A stretch of 64,000 bases of DNA from Spongorhabdus nitratireducens (lineage in GTDB: Bacteria > Pseudomonadota > Gammaproteobacteria > Pseudomonadales > Endozoicomonadaceae): the NCBI GenBank assembly GCA_947387575.1, contig CANDOC010000013.1, positions 124,001 through 188,000 of the forward strand, in the 5' to 3' direction. Numbering within the stretch: the first letter of the stretch is position 1; each line of letters starts with the position of its first letter. The position numbers and the translations under genes are program-made. The notes under the pieces were generated by a model. That model was not told where the DNA came from. It did no database searches and was given only the letters and a program-made list of their open reading frames with translations. Below are positions 18,201 through 25,565 of this stretch, one piece after another.

Positions 18201-18373
18201 TTGCCAGATACAATACAGACATCACATGTTCCTGCAGTTGACAGTCCTGTTGCATCTGTTTTTTCTTCAACCTGATAAACACCATGCACTATCTGGTTTT
18301 TGAATCCAGCTTGGGCACAAACAGAAAAAATCAAACTGCCCAGTAATGTTTTGCTTAAAAAATCAAATAACAT
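15206..18373 (-). CDS. Signal peptide-RING-like-TRAF zinc finger-UvrA-like ATPase fusion
   Basis: 1,055 residues. Residues 1-23 look like a signal peptide (cleavage near CAQA). Residues 78-123 form a RING-like pattern: C78-x2-C81, C95, C97, C102, C104/105, C120-x2-C123. Residues 146-190 hold two exact TRAF-type fingers, C-x2-C-x11-H-x3-C: C146/C149/H161/C165 and C171/C174/H186/C190. From residue 254 (MSHIEL, a normal UvrA-like beginning) it is a double ABC ATPase: Walker A GISGAGKSS and GVAGSGKSS, signatures LSGGESQRVKMARQL and LSGGEAQRLKLSAEL, and CPxC zinc modules. The UvrA part is about 800 residues, shorter than housekeeping UvrA, as in UvrA2/DrrC-like proteins. A lysine-rich linker (KKSSKPSKKVGKS) lies before the last signature. 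The start at 18373 has no good ribosome binding site; an internal ATG at 17614 would give UvrA-like alone. Function unknown. Confidence 0.8.
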   Translation of the reverse strand: MLFDFLSKTLLGSLIFSVCAQAGFKNQIVHGVYQVEEKTDATGLSTAGTCDVCIVSGNEAGNSTQYILSCQAPEQLKCTVCRKLIANPYSLSAGCDCGVVVCQCCIEKIEKEAKTDELACPKCNSPGKPFADSEIRKTIGEVTVVCPICSIPKQLIEIANHLGSCCHQVVCQGCKEQVEQSVFMAHLLPCLKKRKTEAGYGFSSDQYGLLLDQMMPFMDEQLTHPHKARTPSAAKPDPPEPEMLQEHPVTTQSMSHIELRGVKTHNLKSIDLDIPKHKIVVFSGISGAGKSSVVFDTIYPEAQQQLIETFSTFARRRLPQFTRPPAESIRGISPCIVIDQKRLGASSRSTVGTATEIYTYMRMLFSRAGHPFIGWSHHYSFNNPDGMCPACKGLGKRMTVDIEKLLDLSKSIREGGILHPNYDIEKWYWREILWSDVVPFDTKLGEMSKEDMDRLLYADQLPIQYRDRGKLYKKKFDGVVRKLEQLHVDKDEDQIAGTIREAYDRLFHATICPDCNGVRLKQEALSVKLASGHRIGDLIDLELTELDEVLEGLADHPDYAHMREAVEAIVGKMRSSLSHLIDIGAGYLTLNRGVNTLSGGESQRVKMARQLDCGLVDLIYILDEPSVGLHACDIEHLIGMLRKLCNAGNSVLVVEHDTSIMRAADWLVEVGPVAGEKGGNVLYSGQFEGLLKADTPTGQALRTEEEKTPYRERRCWSEVWYIENATTNNLRNVTVGIPKGVLTCLTGVAGSGKSSLISEFIVMMKEPGMEGVIVIDQKPAGKTNRSNPATYIGIFDLIRSAFAETTGSSAGLFSFNSKGSCPECTGRGFVSMEMSFMDDVVLDCASCQGRRYRDDVLVHTYHDKSIHDVLEMTVEQALNFFRPLTRDKTSKAPKKSSKPSKKVGKSCGESRIVERLELLSEVGLSYLKLGQPLSTLSGGEAQRLKLSAELRKSGQVYVMDEPTTGLHPQDISRLLAIVERLLAAGNSVIIIEHNLDVIAAADWIIDIGPGGGKNGGTVVAEGVPEDIVGCDASVTGRYLSRLLGAETKTTLGSDL

Positions 18374-18616
18374 GCATATAAAAACAGCATAAGTTTATAT
18401 ACGCTCTGCCAAGCCAATACTTTGATTCAAAGATCCACCCAGAGAAACGTCTACGGTTCCTGCAAAGGTAGCGCTGGTGACTCCCCGTTTCAAACAGTAC
18501 TTTTCACAAGACTGCAGTACACACAAGATATTTCAAGAATTGCCATAACGCACAAAAAGCATCATGGCACCAAACCAGTCAGGCGAAAACAGTCGTAACC
18601 AGCACAGCTGAAACAT
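18374..18616. other. Upstream region of the zinc-finger/UvrA gene
   Basis: About 240 bases with no supported gene. On the minus strand there is a TATATAA stretch roughly 30 bases ahead of the ATG at 18373 that could be a -10 element, but no matching -35 was found. Its other end grades into the tnsA remnant. Confidence 0.35.
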
Positions 18617-18916
18617 CATCCTTGCATCTTTGGCAATTTAAAAAGTAGTGCTGTGGTTTAAAGGAAGCTGTTCTCGAATATCAGCGGTGATATTCGACCA
18701 CTCTAAAAGATAGAAATAGCTTGCTTCAAGCTTAGAAAGGCAATGATGGGGGCTGTAACCAGTTTTCCAGCCTGGCACTCGGGTAGTAAAACCGATGGAA
18801 TTGATATCGTGAGCCAGAATCCAGGGAAAATAATTTCTTCCTGAACCCTGTCCGAGACCCTGGGACTGTAGCGTCTCAATCTCTTCCTGATTGAAGCAAT
18901 ATTTCCGCTTCACCAT
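18617..18916 (-). pseudogene. tnsA: Truncated TnsA endonuclease of a Tn7-like transposon
   Basis: The 92-codon frame aligns without gaps for its first 55 residues with Tn7 TnsA as I remember it. Shared blocks are GQGxG(R/K)(N/D)Y near residue 22, PW at 31-32, KTG at 51-53, (L)SxLE near 60-64 and LEWxxxxxDIREQxPL near 71-86. E64 corresponds to the first catalytic Glu of TnsA (E63). Full TnsA is about 270 residues; here a TAA at 18638-18640 stops the frame, then IAKDARM continues the family pattern (IAIDSGI in Tn7) before all similarity ends. The remaining catalytic Asp and Lys are missing, so it is dead. The stop falls where Tn7 has Gln, so CAA to TAA is a simple explanation. No tnsB, tnsC or transposon ends were found nearby. 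Confidence 0.8.
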
Positions 18917-18920
18917 AACA

Positions 18921-18961
18921 GAGGCAGGTGTATGGCCTGAAACAAACCATACACCTGCCTC
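18921..18961 (-). terminator. Strong hairpin downstream of the peptide ABC operon
   Basis: 15-base perfect stem (18921-18935 with 18947-18961), 11-base loop, 40 bases beyond the last gene of the leftward peptide transporter operon. The leftward T-tail is poor (TGTTAT), so it may act mainly as a 3' stabiliser or weak terminator. It lies 5 bases from the start of the tnsA remnant. Confidence 0.5.
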
Positions 18962-19000
18962 TTATCGTTTTAAAACTCTATTTTTTGCCTACAATAATTA

Positions 19001-20671
19001 TCAGTGTTTTGGTACAGCACTCAGCAGTTTTTTGGTGTACTCATGCTGCGGTGCGGTCAACACTTCTTCGGTATTACCCTGTTCCACAATCTCCCCGCCT
19101 TTCATAACAGCAATCCGGTGTGCCAGATGCGGCATGATGGACAGGTCATGGGTAATAAACAGGTAAGATACCTGTAGATCCCGCTGCAGTTCCAGCAGCA
19201 GATCCAGTACCTCGGCCCGAATGGATACATCCAGTGCGCTGGTCGGTTCGTCACAGATAATCAGATCCGGTTCTACTGCCAGAGCACGGGCAATAGCGAT
19301 CCGCTGGCGCTGACCGCCGGAGAACTCGTGGGGGTAGCGATAGCGGTGTTCTGGCTCCAGCTGAACCCGGTTCAGCAGGGCTTCAACCCGTTCCTGACGC
19401 TGGGCTTCAGTCAGGTTCAGACCCAGGTTGATCATGCCTTCCTCAATAATATCACCCACTGTCATTCGAGGGTTCATGGAAGAGAACGGGCTCTGGAAGA
19501 TAACCTGAATCTTTTTCCGCAGCGGCAGCATATCTTTGCGGGTCATCTGGTCGATACGGTTGCCGTTGTACCAGACCTCACCACCAGTTGCCGGTTCCAG
19601 ATTCAGAATGGCACGGCCGGTAGTGGACTTGCCACAGCCGGACTCACCTACCAGCGCCAGGGTTTCACCCTTGGCAATGGAAAAACTGATGCCGTTAACT
19701 GCTTTGGTATAACCCTTGACCCGCTGCAGAATACCCTTGCGAATCGGGAAGTGAACCTGCAGGTCCTTGACTTCCAGCAGTGGCTTTTGATCCGGCAGCG
19801 GGCGATATTCGTCCATATCCGGCAGACTGTCGATCAGGCGACGGCTGTATTCAGCCTGGGGGTTCTGGAAGAAGTCTTCACACAGACCTTCTTCAATAAT
19901 CTCACCCTTGTACATAACACCGACACGGTCAGCCGTTTCACGTACCACACCCATATCGTGGGTAATCAGTAGTACGGCCAGATTGCGCTTGATGGTCAGC
20001 TCCCGGATCAGCTCCAGAATCTGTTTCTGAATGGTCACATCCAGCGCGGTAGTCGGTTCATCGGCCAGCAGAATATCGGGCTCGCAGGCCAATGCCATGG
20101 CGATCATAACCCGCTGCTGCTGACCACCGGACATCTGGTGCGGGAACCAGTCGATACGCTTTTCCGGTTCCGGAATACCCACTTCACTGAACAGGGTAAT
20201 GGTCCGCTGACGAATGTCTTCGCCTTTCAGGTCAGTGTGAATCTTCAGGGTTTCGGCAATCTGGTCACCCACCCGCTGTACCGGGTTAAGTGAGGTCAGG
20301 GCGTCCTGAAAGATCATTGCGACCCGCTTGCCGCGGATGTCACCCATTTCCTGTTCGGTCAACTTGAACAGGTTAGTGTCGGCTTCAACTACTTTACCAT
20401 GGGTGATTTTAAGGGCGTCAGGCAGCAGTCGCATAATTGACAGGGCGGTCATGGACTTGCCGCTGCCGGACTCGCCTACCAGAGCGAATACTTCACCCCG
20501 GTTCAGCTCAAAGCTGACACGCTTGAGAATTTTGGCGTCGGGGTTGTGTGCCAGACACACATTCAGCCCGGAAACTTTCAGGGCAGTCTGCTTGGCTGCC
20601 GCCTGGTTTACTACTGCCGGCTGTTCCCTGTTCGAGACGGCAGGCTTGGTTTCAATTGCTGTTGCACTCAT
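19001..20671 (-). CDS. Peptide ABC importer, double ATPase subunit (YejF-like)
   Basis: 556-residue protein with two fused oligopeptide-type ATPase domains (OppD plus OppF in one chain), as in YejF/GsiA. Domain 1: Walker A GESGSGKS near residue 65, signature MSGGQQQRVMIAMAL, Walker B ILLADEPTTALD. Domain 2: Walker A GESGCGKS near 343, signature FSGGQRQRIAIARAL, Walker B LIICDEPTSALD. All catalytic motifs are intact in both halves. The C-terminus carries the usual oligopeptide extension (EYTKKLLSAVP). The N-terminal 30 residues are polar and alanine-rich. It is the last gene of a four-gene leftward operon, 2 bases after the permease stop, and energises peptide uptake from the cytoplasmic side. 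Confidence 0.9.
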   Translation of the reverse strand: MSATAIETKPAVSNREQPAVVNQAAAKQTALKVSGLNVCLAHNPDAKILKRVSFELNRGEVFALVGESGSGKSMTALSIMRLLPDALKITHGKVVEADTNLFKLTEQEMGDIRGKRVAMIFQDALTSLNPVQRVGDQIAETLKIHTDLKGEDIRQRTITLFSEVGIPEPEKRIDWFPHQMSGGQQQRVMIAMALACEPDILLADEPTTALDVTIQKQILELIRELTIKRNLAVLLITHDMGVVRETADRVGVMYKGEIIEEGLCEDFFQNPQAEYSRRLIDSLPDMDEYRPLPDQKPLLEVKDLQVHFPIRKGILQRVKGYTKAVNGISFSIAKGETLALVGESGCGKSTTGRAILNLEPATGGEVWYNGNRIDQMTRKDMLPLRKKIQVIFQSPFSSMNPRMTVGDIIEEGMINLGLNLTEAQRQERVEALLNRVQLEPEHRYRYPHEFSGGQRQRIAIARALAVEPDLIICDEPTSALDVSIRAEVLDLLLELQRDLQVSYLFITHDLSIMPHLAHRIAVMKGGEIVEQGNTEEVLTAPQHEYTKKLLSAVPKH

Positions 20672-20673
20672 GA

Positions 20674-22065
20674 TCAGGCCGTCTCCAGTCGTGTTTTCGG
20701 GTTAAAGGCGTCGTTCACCAGATCGGAGAACAGGTTAACCGCCAGTACCAGGGTAAACATCAGGAAGAAGGCACCTGACAGGTTCCACCAGATGGAAGGC
20801 TCACGGGACAGCTCGGTGCTGGCCAGATTGATCATATTGCCCCAGCTGGCCATGGCCGGATCAACACCAATACCGATGTAGGCCAGTACCGCTTCAGCCA
20901 ATACCATGCCACTGAAGTCCAGTACGAAGGTGATCATGATGATGTGGCTGAGGTTGGGCAGGATATGCTTCCACAGAATCTGCAGATGGCTGACACCAAA
21001 GGCATGAGCCGCCTGAACATAGTCCAGCTGGCTCAGCTTCAGGGTTTCTGCCCGCAGCAGACGACAGAGGCTGGCCCAGCTGGTAATACCCAGAATAAAG
21101 CACAGTGCCAGGAACTTGCCGTCAGCCTTTTCCAGACCCACTTCGAAGTAACCCGGATTGTTATCAACCCAGACCTGGAACAGCAGCACCAGCGCTGCAA
21201 TCAGCAGGATGGAAGGAATAGAGCTCAGAGTGGTGTAGATATACTGCACCGCATCATCAACCCAGCCCTTGAAGTAACCGGCAGAGATACCGAATACGAT
21301 GGCAAACGGCAGGGTGATAATGGTTGCCAGAGAACCGATCAGTACACCGGTACGAATGCCTTTCAGGCTTTCATACAGAGTATCGTTACCGGCCTGGTCG
21401 GTACCAAGCACGTGATACAGGTTACCCAGGGAAATCAGCCAGGTCATAAAGGCGATAATGATCGCAAAGGTGATCCAGGCGGTACTCCAGGGCAAATCGT
21501 TCAAAGTGCCGCGACGTTTCAGCCACAACCGGTGTACGGCAATCAGTGCCAGTGCCAGTGCCAGACCTTTGGCCAGCGCCAGCAGTGACTGCATCAGAAT
21601 ATCTGCAGCCTGACCGTCACCTTCTTCAAGGTGAGCACCGGCATGCTTCAGTTCCGGGTAATCACGGACAGTGGTGCCGTCGGACTGTTTGATATTTTCC
21701 TTGTTCCAGGACTTCAGTGAGAAGGGGGCAGAATAGGTACGCTCATTGTTATCACCCATTTCACCCAGCATCAAATCCAGCACACTGTTTACATCATTGC
21801 TGTAGTAAACCTGAGTACTGGTCTGACCTTCAACCGGTGGCAGCGCCTTGCGGAAATGAATGGAGTCCAGCAAGGCTACGCCAACATAAGCAAGAATAAT
21901 GATAAAGGTGCTCATTCCCAGTTTGGTAGAGAACACCGCCTTCCATTTTTCACTGTTCTGCGGACTTTTACGCAGACTCAGCATGAAAAACACAATAATT
22001 GCGACCATGAACCAGATCAGATAATCGGTCCAGAGAACGGCCGTCTTGAAAGTTTCAAATTCCAT
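20674..22065 (-). CDS. Peptide ABC importer permease (YejE/OppC-like), extended N-terminus
   Basis: 463-residue inner-membrane permease. The C-terminal half is a normal binding-protein-dependent permease with DQAGNDTLYESLKGIRTG-like entry and the ATPase-contacting EAA loop AAHAFGVSHLQILWKHILPN near residue 364. The N-terminal half is unusual: YejE and OppC have about 300-340 residues, whereas here two hydrophobic segments (around residues 13-30 and 51-66) and about 90 residues of polar, probably periplasmic sequence precede an additional membrane segment near 160-178. The long form is continuous and in frame, with no sign of a fused frameshift. It pairs with the permease encoded upstream (gap 24 bases). 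Confidence 0.87.
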   Translation of the reverse strand: MEFETFKTAVLWTDYLIWFMVAIIVFFMLSLRKSPQNSEKWKAVFSTKLGMSTFIIILAYVGVALLDSIHFRKALPPVEGQTSTQVYYSNDVNSVLDLMLGEMGDNNERTYSAPFSLKSWNKENIKQSDGTTVRDYPELKHAGAHLEEGDGQAADILMQSLLALAKGLALALALIAVHRLWLKRRGTLNDLPWSTAWITFAIIIAFMTWLISLGNLYHVLGTDQAGNDTLYESLKGIRTGVLIGSLATIITLPFAIVFGISAGYFKGWVDDAVQYIYTTLSSIPSILLIAALVLLFQVWVDNNPGYFEVGLEKADGKFLALCFILGITSWASLCRLLRAETLKLSQLDYVQAAHAFGVSHLQILWKHILPNLSHIIMITFVLDFSGMVLAEAVLAYIGIGVDPAMASWGNMINLASTELSREPSIWWNLSGAFFLMFTLVLAVNLFSDLVNDAFNPKTRLETA

Positions 22066-22089
22066 CGTCGTACTCTCTTAACCCGTCCC

Positions 22090-23067
22090 TTAGCTCAGCC
22101 GTACCCGGGGATCAGCCCAGGTGTAGGAAATATCGGTCAGAATCAGACCGGTGATATACAGCACGGAGCCGAGGAAGACCATCGCACGCACAATAGAGAA
22201 GTCCTGGGCACGAATGGAATCGAGCATATAGCTGCCGAGACCGGGAATACTGAAGAAGGATTCCATAACCAGACTACCCATAAACAACATCGGGATAACA
22301 ACCACGATACCGGTCAGAATCGGCAGCATGGCATTGGGCAGAATATGGTGGAACAGTACGCCGGTTTCACTGACACCCTTGGCGCGGGCAGTACGGGAGA
22401 AGTCCTGACCCGACACCTCGATAAACAGGGTGCGGTACAGGCGGGCACCGGAACCGATACCGGCCAGCACAGAGATCACTACGGGCAGAATCAGGAATCG
22501 CCAGCCATCGAGTCCGTCATTAAACCCGGACACCGGCACCAGTTTGGATACCTTGGCAATAAAGTACTGTCCGACGATGATGTAGAACAGATAGGAGATC
22601 GACATCAGACCAACAAAAACTGCTACAGTCGTTTTGTCCAGGCGGCTGCCACGGAACATCAGCACCATCAGCGCAACACAGATGTTGACCCAGACACCGA
22701 TCAGGAAGCTCGGGATAGCCAGTGCCAGACTGGGGCCCATTCGATCGACGATATCTGAACTGATATCACGACCGTCATCAGACTGACCAAAGTCAAAGGC
22801 AAACAGTTTGACGGACTTGTCGTAAAACACAGTGTCAGTCAGTTTTTCAACACCTGGTGCTTCATTGTTGAAGAACATCGGGCCATCGTAGCCTTTGTCA
22901 GCAATCCAGTTTTGAACCGCTTCTTCAGTGACGTATTTATCACCAAGGTGTGCCCGGGCCATATCTTCCGGCGTGTTGACGATGAAGAACAGGATAAACG
23001 TCAGCAGGTTTACCCCGATCAAAATTGGCACTGCGTACAGCAGGCGTCGAACAATATATGCAAACAT
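22090..23067 (-). CDS. Peptide ABC importer permease (YejB/OppB-like)
   Basis: 325-residue inner-membrane permease of the OppB/DppB/YejB type. The N-terminus YIVRRLLYAVPILIGVNLLTF is the classic first membrane segment of this family. The EAA loop FSRTARAKGVSETGVLFHHILPNA (around residues 212-235, split here by length) contacts the ATPase, and FSIPGLGSYMLDSIRAQD near 266 is the conserved C-terminal block. Second gene of the operon, 32 bases after the binding-protein gene. With the YejE-like subunit it forms the transmembrane channel for oligopeptides. Confidence 0.9.
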   Translation of the reverse strand: MFAYIVRRLLYAVPILIGVNLLTFILFFIVNTPEDMARAHLGDKYVTEEAVQNWIADKGYDGPMFFNNEAPGVEKLTDTVFYDKSVKLFAFDFGQSDDGRDISSDIVDRMGPSLALAIPSFLIGVWVNICVALMVLMFRGSRLDKTTVAVFVGLMSISYLFYIIVGQYFIAKVSKLVPVSGFNDGLDGWRFLILPVVISVLAGIGSGARLYRTLFIEVSGQDFSRTARAKGVSETGVLFHHILPNAMLPILTGIVVVIPMLFMGSLVMESFFSIPGLGSYMLDSIRAQDFSIVRAMVFLGSVLYITGLILTDISYTWADPRVRLS

Positions 23068-23099
23068 GATTATTTTTCCCTGAATCTTTCTCTAATTGA

Positions 23100-25271
23100 T
23101 TACTCTTCAGCCTTGATGGTCAGTTTCTGTCGACGGCGATAGAAGCTGATTCCGGGAAGAACAATGGCCAGCAGCAGGCCGGTAGCGCCAAACAGTGGCA
23201 GTACATTGGGTGAGTTCCAGGCCACCTGCTGGTGAGCACGGGCTTCCTGGTCCAGACGGACATATTTCAGGGTGCCCTGGCTGATACCGTGACGCTTGGT
23301 GTTTTTCACCCAGTTATTGGCCAGGTAGTAATCCTTGCGGTTGAAGCCCCAGATCCACGGGCTGTCACGCTGGACGATTTCAACCATCTGCTCAATAGCC
23401 GCCAGACGTTCCGGGCCGTTAGGCAGGGTTTTCACCTGGTCGTACAGATTATCGAATTCAGGGTTGTCATAGTTGGTAGAGTTACTGCCGTCACACTGAC
23501 ATTTCACCAGACCCTGGCGACTGTCGAGCAGGAACAGGAAGTTTTCCGGATCAGGGTAATCGGCCAGCCAGCCCCAGCCAAACATCTGGGTATTACCGGC
23601 ACGCATTTTCTCCTTGAAACGGGGGTAGTCGGTAACGCGGAACTCGAGCTGAATATTGATCTTTGCCAGCTGCTTCTTGATCCAGTCAGAACGCGGACTG
23701 GCATCGGAAGCGGTGGTGTCCATATAAAGGATCAGTGGTTCACCGGTTTTGGCGTTACGGCCATTCGGGTAGCCGGCTTCTGCCAACAGCTTGGCCGCAT
23801 ATTCAACTGATTTGCGCTTCGGGCTCTTGGTTGTTTCATCCCAGTCAAAGATGTAGGTGTTCATGCCTTCCTTGCCACCTTTGTAGCCGTACAGGCCGGG
23901 CGGAATCGGACCGTGAGCCAGCTGGCCAATACCGTTACGGAAGATATCGATATATTCCTGATCGTTGTAAACGATACTGATCGCCTGACGCAGCTTGCGC
24001 TTGTCTTCGGTATAGCCGCCGACAACCGGGTCACGCATGTTGAAGCCGGTGTAGAAGATGGAAGGACGGATCTCTTCGTCAACAATAATATTGCGGCTTT
24101 CCAGCTCAGGAGTTAGCTCCAGCCCGTCCGGACCCACGGTAAAGGCCTGGTCAAAAGTAGCGGTGTTGATGTTGGAATCGCCATCACCGGAGCGATCGTA
24201 ATAGCCCTGGGTGAATTTGCTCCACATGGATGTGGCGGCTTTCTCATGGCGGAAAATGGCCTTGTCGATAAACGGTAGCTGTTTGCCGGCATCAGCCAGA
24301 TAACCACGCTCTTCATCGCCGGCAGAACCTTCGGACGGATAGACGTCCTTCCGATAATTAGGGTTCTTTTCCAGGATGATTTCCCGGTTCGGACTGTTGG
24401 TGGTCATCATAAACGGACCGGTACCAATCGGGTTCCAGTCCAGAGTCAGGTTCTTATCCTTGAATCCCGGGTTGTGGTAGAAACGATCAGCTTCCCACGG
24501 AATCGGGGCAAAGAATCGCATTGCCAGCCAGTACTTGAACTGGGGGTAGGTGCCTTTGATGCGGATGTTGAAGGTCAGGTTATCAACCTTTTCCAGACCT
24601 TCCATTTCAAATTCACGCAGGTCCAGCCATTTATCACCGTCACGGGCTTCCTTGACCATCTTGCTGAAATCGCGCATACCGACAATATAGTCAGACATCA
24701 AACCGATCAGTGGCGATTTGTTGATGGGGTCGCCCATCCGCTTGATCTGGTAGATAAAGTCGTCTGCGGTCAGGGTCCGGCTGGCGGTTTGGGGGAAATC
24801 GCTCAGCAGGGTGTACTGGGTGCTTTCGCTGGCAGAATCAAACAGATAAAGCGGCTTGCCTTCGGAATTTTGGGCAAAGGCCGGGTGAGGCTGGTATTGA
24901 GTGCCAGGCTTCAGATGAATAGTTACACGACTAAAGGCGACTTCTTCGCCTTCAGCTGCCGGCTCCAGCTGATCATTCAGCAGGGTAACTTCCGGCAGTG
25001 AGGTTGCGGTGGCAGGCTCCAGCTCATAGGGCCGCTTCAGGAAATGATACTGCAGGGGCGGTTCGTAAATCTGATCCAGGAACAGGCCTTCTTCGGCGCT
25101 GTAGGAACGAACCGGGTCCAGGTGTTTGGGCCGGGTGGTAAAACTGCCGAAGTAGGTCTGTACTTCGGGGTCTGCCGGCGGATTGGGATCATTCCAGGGT
25201 CCGGAACATCCCGTCAGCAGCAGTGTGGCTGTAATTGTCGCAGCCAGCGTCCTGATGGGTTTTATGCGCAT
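23100..25271 (-). CDS. Peptide-binding lipoprotein (SBP family 5) with C-terminal membrane segment
   Basis: 723 residues from the ATG at 25271; a GTG 6 bases upstream (25277) is also possible, with GAAG ahead of both. The N-terminus has a lipobox LLTGC with Cys22, so it is a lipoprotein. The body is a family 5 oligopeptide-binding protein: YEPPLQYHF near residue 60, PIGTGPFMM and IGQLAHGPIPPGLYGY are typical blocks, and the length exceeds OppA/YejA. Unusually, a second hydrophobic segment (VLPLFGATGLLLAIVLPG, roughly residues 689-706) followed by FYRRRQK ends the protein, predicting a membrane anchor with a cytoplasmic basic tail. First gene of the leftward operon and the substrate receptor for the permease-ATPase complex. 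Confidence 0.87.
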   Translation of the reverse strand: MRIKPIRTLAATITATLLLTGCSGPWNDPNPPADPEVQTYFGSFTTRPKHLDPVRSYSAEEGLFLDQIYEPPLQYHFLKRPYELEPATATSLPEVTLLNDQLEPAAEGEEVAFSRVTIHLKPGTQYQPHPAFAQNSEGKPLYLFDSASESTQYTLLSDFPQTASRTLTADDFIYQIKRMGDPINKSPLIGLMSDYIVGMRDFSKMVKEARDGDKWLDLREFEMEGLEKVDNLTFNIRIKGTYPQFKYWLAMRFFAPIPWEADRFYHNPGFKDKNLTLDWNPIGTGPFMMTTNSPNREIILEKNPNYRKDVYPSEGSAGDEERGYLADAGKQLPFIDKAIFRHEKAATSMWSKFTQGYYDRSGDGDSNINTATFDQAFTVGPDGLELTPELESRNIIVDEEIRPSIFYTGFNMRDPVVGGYTEDKRKLRQAISIVYNDQEYIDIFRNGIGQLAHGPIPPGLYGYKGGKEGMNTYIFDWDETTKSPKRKSVEYAAKLLAEAGYPNGRNAKTGEPLILYMDTTASDASPRSDWIKKQLAKINIQLEFRVTDYPRFKEKMRAGNTQMFGWGWLADYPDPENFLFLLDSRQGLVKCQCDGSNSTNYDNPEFDNLYDQVKTLPNGPERLAAIEQMVEIVQRDSPWIWGFNRKDYYLANNWVKNTKRHGISQGTLKYVRLDQEARAHQQVAWNSPNVLPLFGATGLLLAIVLPGISFYRRRQKLTIKAEE

Positions 25272-25565
25272 GGTCACTTCTTCTAGTTATATTCACTAGC
25301 CTCGTGATGATCCGGTGATAACCGGTTCATCAGCCTGTGGCAACAGCGGTCGTTATGATTATATTTTTGAAGCTCTCCGACCGGTTTTCCCTGATACAGG
25401 TTTTCCTTGGTAAGAATCGGCCGAAGGCTTCACGACATCGGTCTTCAGTAGCCATTTGCACCAGACAGTTTCAAGATCGGGTGCAAATTTTTATTGCAAG
25501 TTTGCGGATTCTACTGATTTGTGATGTTTTCGTCACTTATTCCCGAATATGGGTTTAAATTGTCG

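Noticed and set aside
18420-18560. About 40 open codons on the minus strand between tnsA remnant and the zinc-finger/UvrA gene
   Set aside because: Too short to be significant, no start with a ribosome binding site, and no similarity to the missing part of TnsA that I can see.
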